Origin: Candidatus Auribacterota bacterium
GTDB taxonomy: Bacteria > Auribacterota > JAFGBW01 > JAFGJP01
Direction of reading: 5' to 3'
DNA length: 19,196 nt
Assembly: GCA_016929035.1 (NCBI GenBank)
Contig: JAFGJP010000289.1
Coordinates: 1-19,196 of the forward strand
Below the pieces are notes generated by a model. The model did not search any database. It was given only the letters and a program-made list of their open reading frames with translations, and had not been told where the DNA came from. Position 1 is the stretch's first letter. Every line of letters starts with the position of its first letter. This document shows, piece by piece, positions 7,298-15,761 of this stretch. The translations under genes were made by a program, and so were the position numbers.

Positions 7298-8524
7298 ATG
7301 ATTTTTGAAGCTTATCTCAGTTACAAATATCTTTTCTGCAAAAGAAAAGAAAAATTTATCTCTCTCATCGCTCTTCTCTCTATCGGCGGGGTTGCTGTTT
7401 CTGTCATGTCGCTTATCGTTGTGATTGCTGTCATGAGCGGATTTGGCGAGAGCCTCAAGGAGAAGATCATCGGGATGAATCCTCACGTTGTTATTTCTAC
7501 TTATGACCTGATGGAGGGATTTGACAGTGTTGTCGAGCAGACCAGAAAACTTCCTGGAGTCAGTTACGTCTATCCTTTTGTCGAAGGACAGGCGATGATG
7601 AATTTTGAAAACCGGGTTTACGGGATTTTTATCAAAGGCGTTCCGTCAGACAGCATAGGTTCGGAGATCATCAGGAAATATCTCAGAGAAGGAAGCTATC
7701 AGCTGAAAAGCGGCGAGATCGTCATCGGAAGAGAGCTCGCCGTTCGCCTTGGCGTTAAAATAGGCGACGCTCTCAACATCATGTCACCGGCTTTCGGCCA
7801 GGTTTACGGGGATTTCCCGCCGATGATGTCTTTTCAGATCATCGGGATTTTTAAAAGCGAGATGTTCGAGTATGACAATTCCCTTGTTTTTTTGACGATT
7901 CAGGATGCTCGGAAGCTTTACGGGCTTTTGACTGAACAGGCGCACGGAATAGGGGTGGAAATACGGAATATTGAGGAAGCCCATAACATGAAAGCGATGA
8001 TAGCGGATTTTTTGCCTGATGGATATATGGTCAAAAGCTGGATGGATATCAACAAAAACCTTTTTGCCGCACTGAAGACGGAAAAAAATGTCATGTTTAT
8101 TCTCCTGACGCTGGCTGTTCTGGTGGCTGCGACAAACATCATCAGCACGCTTGTTATGATCGTTCTTGAAAAAACGCGGGAGATCGGCATCCTGAAATCC
8201 ATAGGAATGACGGACGCCGGCATCATGAAGATTTTCATTCTTGAAGGCGGTTTCATCGGGATGACGGGCTCTTTGGTCGGATTCATCGGAGGGATTCTTT
8301 TTGTTCACTGGATGGACGGGATTGAGTCTTTTGTTTCACGGCTGACAGGGTTTGAGGTCTTTCCAAGGGAAGTCTATTACTTTGACAGCATACCGACCGT
8401 ATTGAACATTCCTGATATTTCCGTCATCCTGCTGTGCGCTTTTTTTGTATCCATAATAGCGGCTTTTTACCCGGCATGGAAAGCGTCCAGACTTTCACCT
8501 GTTGAGGCTATTCGCTATGAATGA
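7298..8524 (+). CDS. lolC: Lipoprotein-releasing ABC transporter permease LolC/LolE
   Basis: LolC/E-type permeases, powered by LolD, extract outer-membrane lipoproteins from the inner membrane. The 408-residue protein has the family topology: a first transmembrane helix at about 20-48, a large periplasmic domain (about 49-260), then three helices near 265-290, 318-340 and 374-395. The FtsX-like core contains EKTREIGILKSIGMT, and the C-terminus PAWKASRLSPVEAIRYE is typical. Only one permease gene is present, so the transporter may be a homodimer (LolF-like) or its partner may lie elsewhere; the LolC versus LolE label is not decided. AGGG lies shortly before the ATG. Its last codons overlap lolD. 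Confidence 0.92.
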   Translation: MIFEAYLSYKYLFCKRKEKFISLIALLSIGGVAVSVMSLIVVIAVMSGFGESLKEKIIGMNPHVVISTYDLMEGFDSVVEQTRKLPGVSYVYPFVEGQAMMNFENRVYGIFIKGVPSDSIGSEIIRKYLREGSYQLKSGEIVIGRELAVRLGVKIGDALNIMSPAFGQVYGDFPPMMSFQIIGIFKSEMFEYDNSLVFLTIQDARKLYGLLTEQAHGIGVEIRNIEEAHNMKAMIADFLPDGYMVKSWMDINKNLFAALKTEKNVMFILLTLAVLVAATNIISTLVMIVLEKTREIGILKSIGMTDAGIMKIFILEGGFIGMTGSLVGFIGGILFVHWMDGIESFVSRLTGFEVFPREVYYFDSIPTVLNIPDISVILLCAFFVSIIAAFYPAWKASRLSPVEAIRYE

Positions 8525-9206
8525 GATTCTCAGGGCAGACAATGTTTCTAAGAAATTCTCCATGGGAGGAAAAACCGTCGATGCGCTCAGCAGGGTGAAT
8601 CTCTCAGTCTTTTCAGGTCAATATGTCAGCATAGTAGGGCCGTCAGGTGCCGGGAAAAGCACACTTTTGTACCTTTTGGGACTTATTGACTCAGCCAGTG
8701 AAGGCCAGATCCTGTTTAAGGGCAAGGTCATCAGCGACTTGTCGCCTCGCAGGAAGGCCAGATTCAGAGGAGACCATATAGGTTTTGTTTTTCAGTCTTT
8801 CTATTTATTGCCTGAGCTCAATTGCTTACAGAACGTTGCCATTCCTTCTTTCATCCAGGACCCGAAAAAATTTTGGAAAAGGAAAGAAATCTATAAAAAG
8901 GCAAGGATTATGCTTCATAAAGTTGGTTTAGGAGACAGACTGATTCATAAACCGGCGGAGATGTCCGGCGGCGAGATGCAGCGGGTGGCTATTTGCAGAA
9001 GCCTGATGAACGGTCCTTCGATCATTCTGGCAGATGAGCCTACGGGGAATCTGGATTCAAAAAATTCAGAAGTCGTGGCTGATCTTCTTTTTTCTCTTTG
9101 CCGGGAAGAAGGAAAGGCCCTTGTTCTGGCCACGCATAATGAAAATCTTGCCCGGAGAGCGGACAAAATTGTAAAATTAATTGACGGGAAGATTGTCGGA
9201 TCGTAA
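8517..9206 (+). CDS. lolD: Lipoprotein-releasing ABC transporter ATPase LolD
   Basis: This is the ATPase partner of the preceding LolC/E permease. In 229 residues it shows Walker A GPSGAGKST, Q-loop FVFQSFYLLPELN, signature MSGGEMQR (Met in place of the usual Leu), Walker B IILADEPTGNLD and the switch histidine in ATHN, which is the MacB/LolD subfamily pattern. The ATG at 8517 overlaps the last 8 nt of lolC and is preferred over an in-frame TTG at 8502, because the protein then begins MNEILRADNVSKKF like family members. The overlap suggests translational coupling. MacB-type or FtsE-type ATPases are related, but the adjacent permease favours LolD. Confidence 0.93.
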   Translation: MNEILRADNVSKKFSMGGKTVDALSRVNLSVFSGQYVSIVGPSGAGKSTLLYLLGLIDSASEGQILFKGKVISDLSPRRKARFRGDHIGFVFQSFYLLPELNCLQNVAIPSFIQDPKKFWKRKEIYKKARIMLHKVGLGDRLIHKPAEMSGGEMQRVAICRSLMNGPSIILADEPTGNLDSKNSEVVADLLFSLCREEGKALVLATHNENLARRADKIVKLIDGKIVGS

Positions 9207-9221
9207 ACCCGGAGAGTGAAT

Positions 9222-9734
9222 ATGCAATGTGATATTTGCAAAAAAAATGAAGCTGTCGTACATTATGCAGAGGTCATCAACGGGGAAATCCGTAAGCTCA
9301 ACATCTGTGAGCAGTGTGCTAAAGACAAGGGTTTTGGCCTGGAAGTCTCTTTTTCTCTCGGCGATATGCTGGCCGGGATCATCAAGGATTCTTCAAGAGA
9401 CTCAGAAAAAATCATCCCTTCTCTTGAAAAGTGCGAAAAGTGCGGCATGTCTTATGAGGAATTCAAAAAAACAGGCCGGCTCGGGTGTGACAACTGTTAC
9501 AGGATTTTTGAGAAAAAGCTCATTCCCATCCTGGACACGATCCACAAGCAGACGCGTCACAAAGGGAAGGTTCCAAAAGCATACAGAGAGAGGTTCGATA
9601 AAATAGAAAAAATACGCGAGCTGAATAGAAAGCTCAAAGAAGCGGTTGAAAACGAAGAGTTCGAGCAGGCTGCTGTTTTAAGAGACAAGATAAAAGAGAT
9701 GAGCCGGAAAGAAAACGTGGAGGAGACATTGTGA
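9222..9734 (+). CDS. mcsA: McsA, zinc-binding activator of the McsB arginine kinase
   Basis: McsA activates McsB and belongs to the CtsR/ClpC stress-response cassette in Firmicutes. The 170-residue product has four CxxC pairs (C3/C6, C29/C32, C71/C74, C89/C92) forming two zinc modules, and a C-terminal UVR motif (about 129-163) with EFEQAAVLRDKIKEM, a motif also found in ClpC and UvrB/C. The ATG at 9222 has GGAG 7 nt upstream and is preferred to the in-frame GTG at 9216. It lies 15 nt after lolD and overlaps mcsB by 4 nt (GTGA). No ctsR repressor gene precedes it, unlike the classical Bacillus operon. Confidence 0.92.
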   Translation: MQCDICKKNEAVVHYAEVINGEIRKLNICEQCAKDKGFGLEVSFSLGDMLAGIIKDSSRDSEKIIPSLEKCEKCGMSYEEFKKTGRLGCDNCYRIFEKKLIPILDTIHKQTRHKGKVPKAYRERFDKIEKIRELNRKLKEAVENEEFEQAAVLRDKIKEMSRKENVEETL

Positions 9735-10801
9735 GCATCAGCGTGCTTCTTAACAAGAATGCCGAATGGCTTAAGGGTGAAGGCCCCCATGCCGATTACG
9801 TGATGAGCACCCGTATCCGGCTGGCCAGGAACGTCAGCGGATATCCTTTCCCGAGAAAGTCCTCTATTGAAGAAAAGAAGCAGATTATCGTCTTCACAGA
9901 GAAAGTCATTGCATCCTCTTCCTGGGTAAAAGACGGCTCTCTTCTTATCAACATGCATGAAATCGACGAGATAGACAGGCAGTTTCTCATGGAGCGTCAT
10001 CTGATAAGTCCTGAGATGGTTCTGCTGGGGGAGGGAAGCGCTGTCGCCATATCCCGCGAAGAGATGATCAGCATAATGATTAACGAAGAAGACCATATGC
10101 GGATACAGGTCCTCAAGTCAGGATTTTTACTTGATGATGTCTGGGAGACGGCCAATGAAATTGATGATGATTTTGATAAGGGCCTTCCGTATGCGTTCAG
10201 CGGCCGGTTTGGCTATCTGACGTCATGTCCGACTAACGTCGGCACGGGGATTCGCGTCAGCGTTATGATGCATCTTCCCGGCCTTGTTTACTCCAAGCAG
10301 ATAAACAAGATTCTTCACGCGGCCATGAAGCTCGGGCTTGCGGTTCGGGGGCTGTATGGCGAAGGCTCTGAAGCTCTCGGCAACCTTTTCCAGATATCCA
10401 ACCAGTCGTCTTTGGGCGTGAGCGAGGAGGATATCATAAAAAACATCAAGAAGATCATCGACCAGATTATCATGCATGAAAAAAACGCGAGGATGTTTTT
10501 TTTGAACAGCAACCTCAAGCAGGTTGAAGATAAGGTCGGAAGGGCTTTCGGGATACTGAAAAACGCGAGGATAATCTCTTCGAAAGAAAGCATCGGTCTT
10601 TTTTCGACTCTGCGGATGGGGATCGATCTCGGCATAATCCGCGATGTTCCCCGCTCGACGATCAATCAGCTGATGATCATCACCCAGCCGGCGCATCTGC
10701 AGCGTTATTATTCAAAAATACTCGATCCCAATGAGAGGGATATTAAGAGGGCGAATCTTATCCGTGAGAAACTGGAGAACATCAAAGAGGCGGAATTCTA
10801 A
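9731..10801 (+). CDS. mcsB: Protein-arginine kinase McsB
   Basis: McsB phosphorylates arginine side chains on damaged proteins; the phosphoarginine marks them for ClpC. At 356 residues it is normal length. Seen: phosphagen-kinase nucleotide motif STRIRLARN (27-34), catalytic acids in NEED (119-121), the catalytic Cys166 in TSCPTNVGTG, and the ATP loop GLYGEGSEALGNLFQISNQ. The C-terminal RDIKRA (336-341) matches the RDxxRA allosteric pArg pocket described for Bacillus McsB, and its presence separates this from metazoan creatine and arginine kinases. The start is GTG with AGGAG at 9721-9725, in a GTGA overlap with mcsA. Confidence 0.95.
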   Translation: MSISVLLNKNAEWLKGEGPHADYVMSTRIRLARNVSGYPFPRKSSIEEKKQIIVFTEKVIASSSWVKDGSLLINMHEIDEIDRQFLMERHLISPEMVLLGEGSAVAISREEMISIMINEEDHMRIQVLKSGFLLDDVWETANEIDDDFDKGLPYAFSGRFGYLTSCPTNVGTGIRVSVMMHLPGLVYSKQINKILHAAMKLGLAVRGLYGEGSEALGNLFQISNQSSLGVSEEDIIKNIKKIIDQIIMHEKNARMFFLNSNLKQVEDKVGRAFGILKNARIISSKESIGLFSTLRMGIDLGIIRDVPRSTINQLMIITQPAHLQRYYSKILDPNERDIKRANLIREKLENIKEAEF

Positions 10802-10825
10802 TTTTTTCTGAGGAAGGAGACAGGA

Positions 10826-13291
10826 ATGTTTGATCGATTCACAAATAGAGCCAGGCAGGTGATTATCATCGCCAGGAAAGAGGCAGACAGGTTCAATCAT
10901 AACTATATCGGCACGGAGCACATCCTTCTCGGGCTGATCAAGCTCGGGCAGGGTGTCGCGGTGAATGTTCTGAGGAAAATGGGTCTGGACTTTGAAACGG
11001 TCAGAAGAGAAGTCGAAAAAGCAGTCGGCAAAGGTCCGGAAACAAAGGCAGGAGGAGAAATCCCTCTTACATCCAGGGCGAAAAAGGTTATCGAGTATGC
11101 TGTGGAAGAAGCTACCTCGCTGAATCACAGCTACGTCGGGACAGAACATATCCTTCTCGGCCTTCTCAGAGAAGAGGAAGGCGTTGCCGCGCGCGTATTG
11201 AGCACCCTTGACATCGATATCGATACGGTAAGGGAAGAAATCCTCAAGGAGCTCGGAACAGCCTACGGGAGCACGATGATGTCTTCCCAGGGCGGGCAGA
11301 TGGGGCCCACCGCTTCTCCGGAGTTTCAGAAAACAGATACGCCGGCCCTTCAGGCCTTTGGCCGGGACCTGACAAAACTTGCCCGCGATAAAAAACTGGA
11401 TCCTGTTATCGGCCGGCAGAAAGAGATTGAGAGAGTCATTCAGGTGCTCTGCCGGAGAACGAAGAACAACCCGGTCCTCATAGGAGAAGCCGGGGTAGGA
11501 AAAACGGCGATCGTCGAAGGGCTGGCTCAGCATATTGTCGAGGGAAACGTTCCCGAGATCCTCAGGGAAAAAAGGCTGATTACCCTTGATCTCGCCCTCA
11601 TGGTCGCCGGGACCAAGTACAGGGGGCAGTTTGAAGAAAGGATCAAGGCTGTCATGGACGAAATACGCAAGTCGACAAATATTCTTCTCTTCATTGACGA
11701 GTTTCACACGATTGTCGGTGCCGGGGCGGCCGAAGGGGCTATTGACGCAAGCAATATTCTGAAGCCCGCTCTGTCCCGGGGAGAGCTGCAGTGCATCGGC
11801 GCCACGACATATGATGAATACAGAAAATATATTGAAAAAGATTCTGCTCTTGAAAGGCGGTTCCAGCCTATTCACGTTGATGCCCCGACCGTGGAAGAAG
11901 CTTATCGCATCCTTCAGGGCATCAAGGAGAAGTATGAGATTCATCACAATGCGAGATACACGGACGCGGCCCTGTGGGCTGCCGCCGAGTTGTCAGACAG
12001 GTATATAACCGGACGATACCTTCCCGACAAGGCCATCGATGTCATGGATGAAGCCGGCGCCCGTTGCCGCATTTCCGCGATGACCCGTCCGCCGGACATC
12101 AAGACAATCGAGGACGAAATAGATCAGGCGAAAAGGGAAAAAGAGCAGGCCATCCGCAACCAGGAATATGAGAAGGCGGCGGCTTTAAGGGACAAGGAAA
12201 GAGAGATCAGGGAACGGCTGGACAAGACTCTTCGCGAGTGGAAAGACAAGGAAAAAGAGAAAGAAGTTTCTGTTGACGAAGAGGAAATCATTCATATTGT
12301 CGCGAAATGGACCGGAATACCTCTTACTCGTCTGGAGGAGGGAGAATCCAAAAAGCTTCTCCGGATGGAAGAGGATCTGAAAAAGCGGATCATCGGTCAG
12401 GATGAAGCCGTTGAAACGATTTCCCGCGCACTCAGGCGCTCCCGGGCGGATCTAAAAGATCCGAGAAGGCCGATAGGGTCTTTTATGTTTCTCGGGCCGA
12501 CAGGGGTCGGGAAAACGCTGCTCGGAAAGGCGCTGGCGGAATTCATGTTTGGCGATGAAGACGCGATTATCACGATTGACATGTCCGAATACATGGAAAA
12601 GTTCAACGCTTCAAGGCTGATGGGCTCTCCTCCCGGCTACGTCGGGTACGAGGAAGGCGGTCAGCTGACCGAGAAGGTCAGGCGGCGTCCGTACTCTGTA
12701 GTTCTTTTTGACGAAGTTGAAAAGGCTCATCCGGATGTGATGAACGTTCTTCTTCAGGTTCTTGAAGAAGGAAAGCTGACGGACAGCCTGGGGCGTGTCG
12801 TGGATTTCAGAAACACGATCATTATCATGACGAGCAACGTGGGCGTGGATATCATCAAGAAGCAGACAAAGGTCGGGTTTAATTCCAGCGACGCAGAGTT
12901 TGACTATGAGTCAATGAGGTCAAAGATCATGGAAAAGGTGAAAAAGAACTTTAAGCCGGAGTTCTTGAACAGAATAGATGATACCATCGTATTTAAAACG
13001 CTCAACAGGGAAGACCTTCTGCAGATCGTGGACATCGAGCTTACTGACCTGGTCAAGAGGCTCAGCAAAAAGAAAATCACCCTGAATATCCCCAAGTCCG
13101 TCAAGGAATTTCTCATAGAGAAAGGCACTGATCTTCTTTACGGGGCGAGGCCTCTCAAAAGGGCTGTACAGAAATATATCGAAGATCCTTTGGCTGAAGA
13201 GATCCTGTCAGCCGGCGAAAAGGCTAACGGCAAGCAGATTAAGCTGAGCGTTAAGGGCGATGCCGTCAAGTTTCAGGGACTGAAGAGTTGA
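10826..13291 (+). CDS. clpC: ClpC-type Clp/Hsp100 ATPase
   Basis: ClpC unfolds tagged proteins and feeds them to ClpP. The 821 residues show two Clp_N repeats (about 4-145) with Glu31 and Glu107 in GTEHILLGL, matching residues that bind phosphoarginine in Bacillus ClpC. AAA1 has Walker A G220-T227 and Walker B D291-E292. The middle domain with UVR motif (about 426-462) fits ClpC rather than ClpB. AAA2 has Walker A G557-T564 and Walker B D629-E630. The ClpP-docking loop Val683-Gly-Phe sits in KVGFN, and the C-terminal D2 small domain is complete. AAGGAG at 10814-10819 supports the ATG. No clpP is in the window. The stop overlaps the next start (TTGA). Confidence 0.97.
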   Translation: MFDRFTNRARQVIIIARKEADRFNHNYIGTEHILLGLIKLGQGVAVNVLRKMGLDFETVRREVEKAVGKGPETKAGGEIPLTSRAKKVIEYAVEEATSLNHSYVGTEHILLGLLREEEGVAARVLSTLDIDIDTVREEILKELGTAYGSTMMSSQGGQMGPTASPEFQKTDTPALQAFGRDLTKLARDKKLDPVIGRQKEIERVIQVLCRRTKNNPVLIGEAGVGKTAIVEGLAQHIVEGNVPEILREKRLITLDLALMVAGTKYRGQFEERIKAVMDEIRKSTNILLFIDEFHTIVGAGAAEGAIDASNILKPALSRGELQCIGATTYDEYRKYIEKDSALERRFQPIHVDAPTVEEAYRILQGIKEKYEIHHNARYTDAALWAAAELSDRYITGRYLPDKAIDVMDEAGARCRISAMTRPPDIKTIEDEIDQAKREKEQAIRNQEYEKAAALRDKEREIRERLDKTLREWKDKEKEKEVSVDEEEIIHIVAKWTGIPLTRLEEGESKKLLRMEEDLKKRIIGQDEAVETISRALRRSRADLKDPRRPIGSFMFLGPTGVGKTLLGKALAEFMFGDEDAIITIDMSEYMEKFNASRLMGSPPGYVGYEEGGQLTEKVRRRPYSVVLFDEVEKAHPDVMNVLLQVLEEGKLTDSLGRVVDFRNTIIIMTSNVGVDIIKKQTKVGFNSSDAEFDYESMRSKIMEKVKKNFKPEFLNRIDDTIVFKTLNREDLLQIVDIELTDLVKRLSKKKITLNIPKSVKEFLIEKGTDLLYGARPLKRAVQKYIEDPLAEEILSAGEKANGKQIKLSVKGDAVKFQGLKS

Positions 13292-14985
13292 GATTGCTGA
13301 GAAACGGATTCCGCGTTCTTGCCGGCCTGGCCGTGCTGGCCTTTCTTTTTGTCACAGGTGTTGAAACAGGACACCTCACTCCTTATATCTTCAAGAGGCA
13401 GGTCGATCGCTTCTGCGAGGATTTGAGAAAAACGGACTGCCGGAAGTTTTTCATCAGCCGGATGAGGGGAGGATTCGTCTGGGGGCTCAGCTTTCTTCAG
13501 ACGGACTTCAGGTGGAACGATCAGGATAAGGATATCTTACTCAAAATCCCTCTACTGAAAACGGATTTTTTCTGGGTGGACTTGTGGGAAAGGGGTCCGA
13601 AGAGACTCGATCTCACTTTTTTTCATCCGGAAGTCACCATCCAGACAAAAGAAGAGACGTTAGACGACACTTTTTTTAAAGGATTTCTGATTCCCTATAT
13701 CAGAAGCATGGAGATGCCTCTTGAACAGTTCTTAAGAAAGATCCCCTTGAATATTTCCTTTTGCGATTTTGTAAGCGGCCGAGTCGTTATGAGAAATGTG
13801 AAAAACGACAAAATCATTCTTTCAGATATAACCGGACGTTACATAAGGGATCAGACGGGTATCAGGCCTGGAGGCGACAGTGCAACGGAGGAGCTTGCTT
13901 TCCGCGCATCTTTTCTGGAAAAAGACATTTTCTTTTTCTCGAAGAGAAAAGGAAAAAGCGAAGATATCTTTTCCATTGTCCAAGACGCTTTTTTTAAGAA
14001 GGATCTGATCGTCAGCGTTCATCACGGAAGCGAAAAGGCATCGGATACGCGCCTTTTTTTGGAAGATTTTTTTCTTCTCCGCGGAGATGTCGTTTATCGG
14101 GAAGACGGCTCCTTTTTTTCACGGGGAGAGATCGACCCTGCGGATATTTTCTGGACAAAAGTTCAGGAAAGAATATTCTGGGATTTGTTGAAAGACGTTG
14201 ACCCGAATGATTATGAAACAGCTTTCACGATTTCCGGAAAGGAGGGATTGGTGAAGCTTCATCTTTTTTTCAATCAGAAAGAAGGAGACAAGTACTGCTT
14301 CATCACTCTTGAATTCAAAAGCCTGGAAGCTATTCATTTTCAGCTGGATCTTTCAGGCATACTTTTTGTTGAAGGAGAGTTCCGCCCTTTTCAGGAGACG
14401 TGCGAAGTGAGAATGGACATCAAAGACATGGATCTGAGCCGTCTTATGGAGATGGCCGGCTACAGGAGCGAAAGCGAGATAGATGGATCTGTTCAGGGGG
14501 AGATCCGCTTCAGCGGTCCCCTTGACAAACTGACCGTAGGCGGAGAGATTCACGTCGGCCAGGGGCAGATAGAAGAGATGGATTTTCAAAAAGCTGTTTT
14601 TAAAATTTCCGGCACAGGTCGTTTTATTTTTCTTGAAGATTCAAAGTTTATCCGGGAAAGCGGAGACATACCGGTTGTCGGATATATTGATACCGGCATT
14701 CCCAACCCGTTAAGAAACGTCAAGGTCAAGCCTCGCAACAGCCTGGTATGGAGCGGGATAAATTTCATAAGAGACGTAGACGGAAAAACATACCTGCTTG
14801 AGAAAAAGCTGTCTGAAAGTCTTAAGGTCAAACTGAAGAGGAAGTTTGGTGATGAGCATAATGTTCTTGAAAACGATGAAATGGATCTGGAGATCGAAGT
14901 TGAACTTGATGATTTGAACAAATTTTTGTATAAACAAGATGAGGACGATAGTTTTATAGGTATTGAAAGGACAATCAAGTTTTGA
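13288..14985 (+). CDS. Membrane-anchored AsmA-like protein of unknown function
   Basis: No confident family match. The 565-residue product has a basic N-terminus and one transmembrane segment (about 7-25), then a long beta-rich extracytoplasmic region. Residues 354-450 alternate short amphipathic strands in a DLSGxLxVEG ... GSVQGEIRFSGPLDKLTVGGEIHVGQG pattern, typical of AsmA/TamB/YhdP-type beta-groove proteins that carry lipids across the periplasm. Start is TTG in a TTGA overlap with the clpC stop, and its own stop overlaps mlaE in the same way. Position immediately upstream of mlaEFD supports a role in lipid transport or outer-membrane assembly. Alternative: a structural or adaptor protein with no lipid role. 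Family call is inference from pattern and context; the open frame itself is secure. Confidence 0.65.
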   Translation: MRLLRNGFRVLAGLAVLAFLFVTGVETGHLTPYIFKRQVDRFCEDLRKTDCRKFFISRMRGGFVWGLSFLQTDFRWNDQDKDILLKIPLLKTDFFWVDLWERGPKRLDLTFFHPEVTIQTKEETLDDTFFKGFLIPYIRSMEMPLEQFLRKIPLNISFCDFVSGRVVMRNVKNDKIILSDITGRYIRDQTGIRPGGDSATEELAFRASFLEKDIFFFSKRKGKSEDIFSIVQDAFFKKDLIVSVHHGSEKASDTRLFLEDFFLLRGDVVYREDGSFFSRGEIDPADIFWTKVQERIFWDLLKDVDPNDYETAFTISGKEGLVKLHLFFNQKEGDKYCFITLEFKSLEAIHFQLDLSGILFVEGEFRPFQETCEVRMDIKDMDLSRLMEMAGYRSESEIDGSVQGEIRFSGPLDKLTVGGEIHVGQGQIEEMDFQKAVFKISGTGRFIFLEDSKFIRESGDIPVVGYIDTGIPNPLRNVKVKPRNSLVWSGINFIRDVDGKTYLLEKKLSESLKVKLKRKFGDEHNVLENDEMDLEIEVELDDLNKFLYKQDEDDSFIGIERTIKF

Positions 14986-15752
14986 TAGCGTTCATTCAAC
15001 ACGTAGGGCAGGCTCTTGTCATCGAGATCGCTGCGGCAGGGCGTTTTAGCCTGACAGCTTTTTCATTTATCAAAAAGCTTTACACGTCGCCTCCCCGTTT
15101 TCGGATCATCATCCAGCAGCTGTACGAGATCGGCTACCGCTCTCTCCCGGTCGTCGCCATAACAGGAGCGTTTACAGGCATGGTCCTTGCCGTGCAGTCT
15201 TTTTACCAGTTCCATCAGATATCCATGGAAACGGCTATCGGGATCCTTATAGGTCTTTCCATGACGAACGAGCTGGGTCCAGTCCTGACGGCCCTTATGG
15301 TTGCCGGACGCGTGGGCGCCAGCATGGCTGCCCAGCTTGGCACGATGAAAGTGACGGAGCAGGTCGACGCGCTGGAGACGCTTGCCGTTGATCCCGTCGG
15401 ATACCTGGTCGTGCCAAGACTTATCGCAGGCATCTTTATGATCCCCATCCTGACCGTTTTTTCTATTTTTATCGGCATTCTTGGCGGCTACGGCATCAGC
15501 GTCTATCTTTTAAAAATCAATAAGACTTTTTTCATGTCCAACATGCTCGATTATACAAAGGCGGAAGATCTCTGTAACGGGTTGATCAAATCGGTTGTCT
15601 TTGCTGTTCTTATTATCGTCATCAGCTGCTACAAGGGAATGACGGCTGGGCACGGCGCTGAAGGTGTGGGCAGGGCGACAACGGAGGCGGTCGTCGCTTC
15701 CTGCATTTCTATTTTGATTACTGATTTTTTTCTATCCATCATTTTATATTAG
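14982..15752 (+). CDS. mlaE: MlaE-type ABC transporter permease
   Basis: This is the inner-membrane permease of the Mla/MCE phospholipid transport system. Over 256 residues it has the family signature ELGPVLTALMVAGRVGASMAAQLGTMKVTEQVDALETLAVDP-like core (split across the coupling helix), preceded by ITGAFTGMVLAVQSFYQF and followed by several hydrophobic helices ending near the C-terminus. Length equals E. coli MlaE (about 260). The TTG start lies in a TTGA overlap with the upstream stop; AGGA is located about 10 nt before. mlaF follows after 9 nt, so permease and ATPase are co-expressed. Confidence 0.93.
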   Translation: MIAFIQHVGQALVIEIAAAGRFSLTAFSFIKKLYTSPPRFRIIIQQLYEIGYRSLPVVAITGAFTGMVLAVQSFYQFHQISMETAIGILIGLSMTNELGPVLTALMVAGRVGASMAAQLGTMKVTEQVDALETLAVDPVGYLVVPRLIAGIFMIPILTVFSIFIGILGGYGISVYLLKINKTFFMSNMLDYTKAEDLCNGLIKSVVFAVLIIVISCYKGMTAGHGAEGVGRATTEAVVASCISILITDFFLSIILY

Positions 15753-15761
15753 AGAAAAGTT

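Noticed and set aside
10494..10504. T run in mcsB that might mark a programmed frameshift
   Set aside because: The reading frame continues through it with family-conserved sequence on both sides, so no shift is needed.
10712..11947. 411-codon open frame on the minus strand
   Set aside because: It lies antisense to clpC, whose motifs are complete. The translated product shows no domain pattern, and long antisense frames are expected opposite such codon usage.
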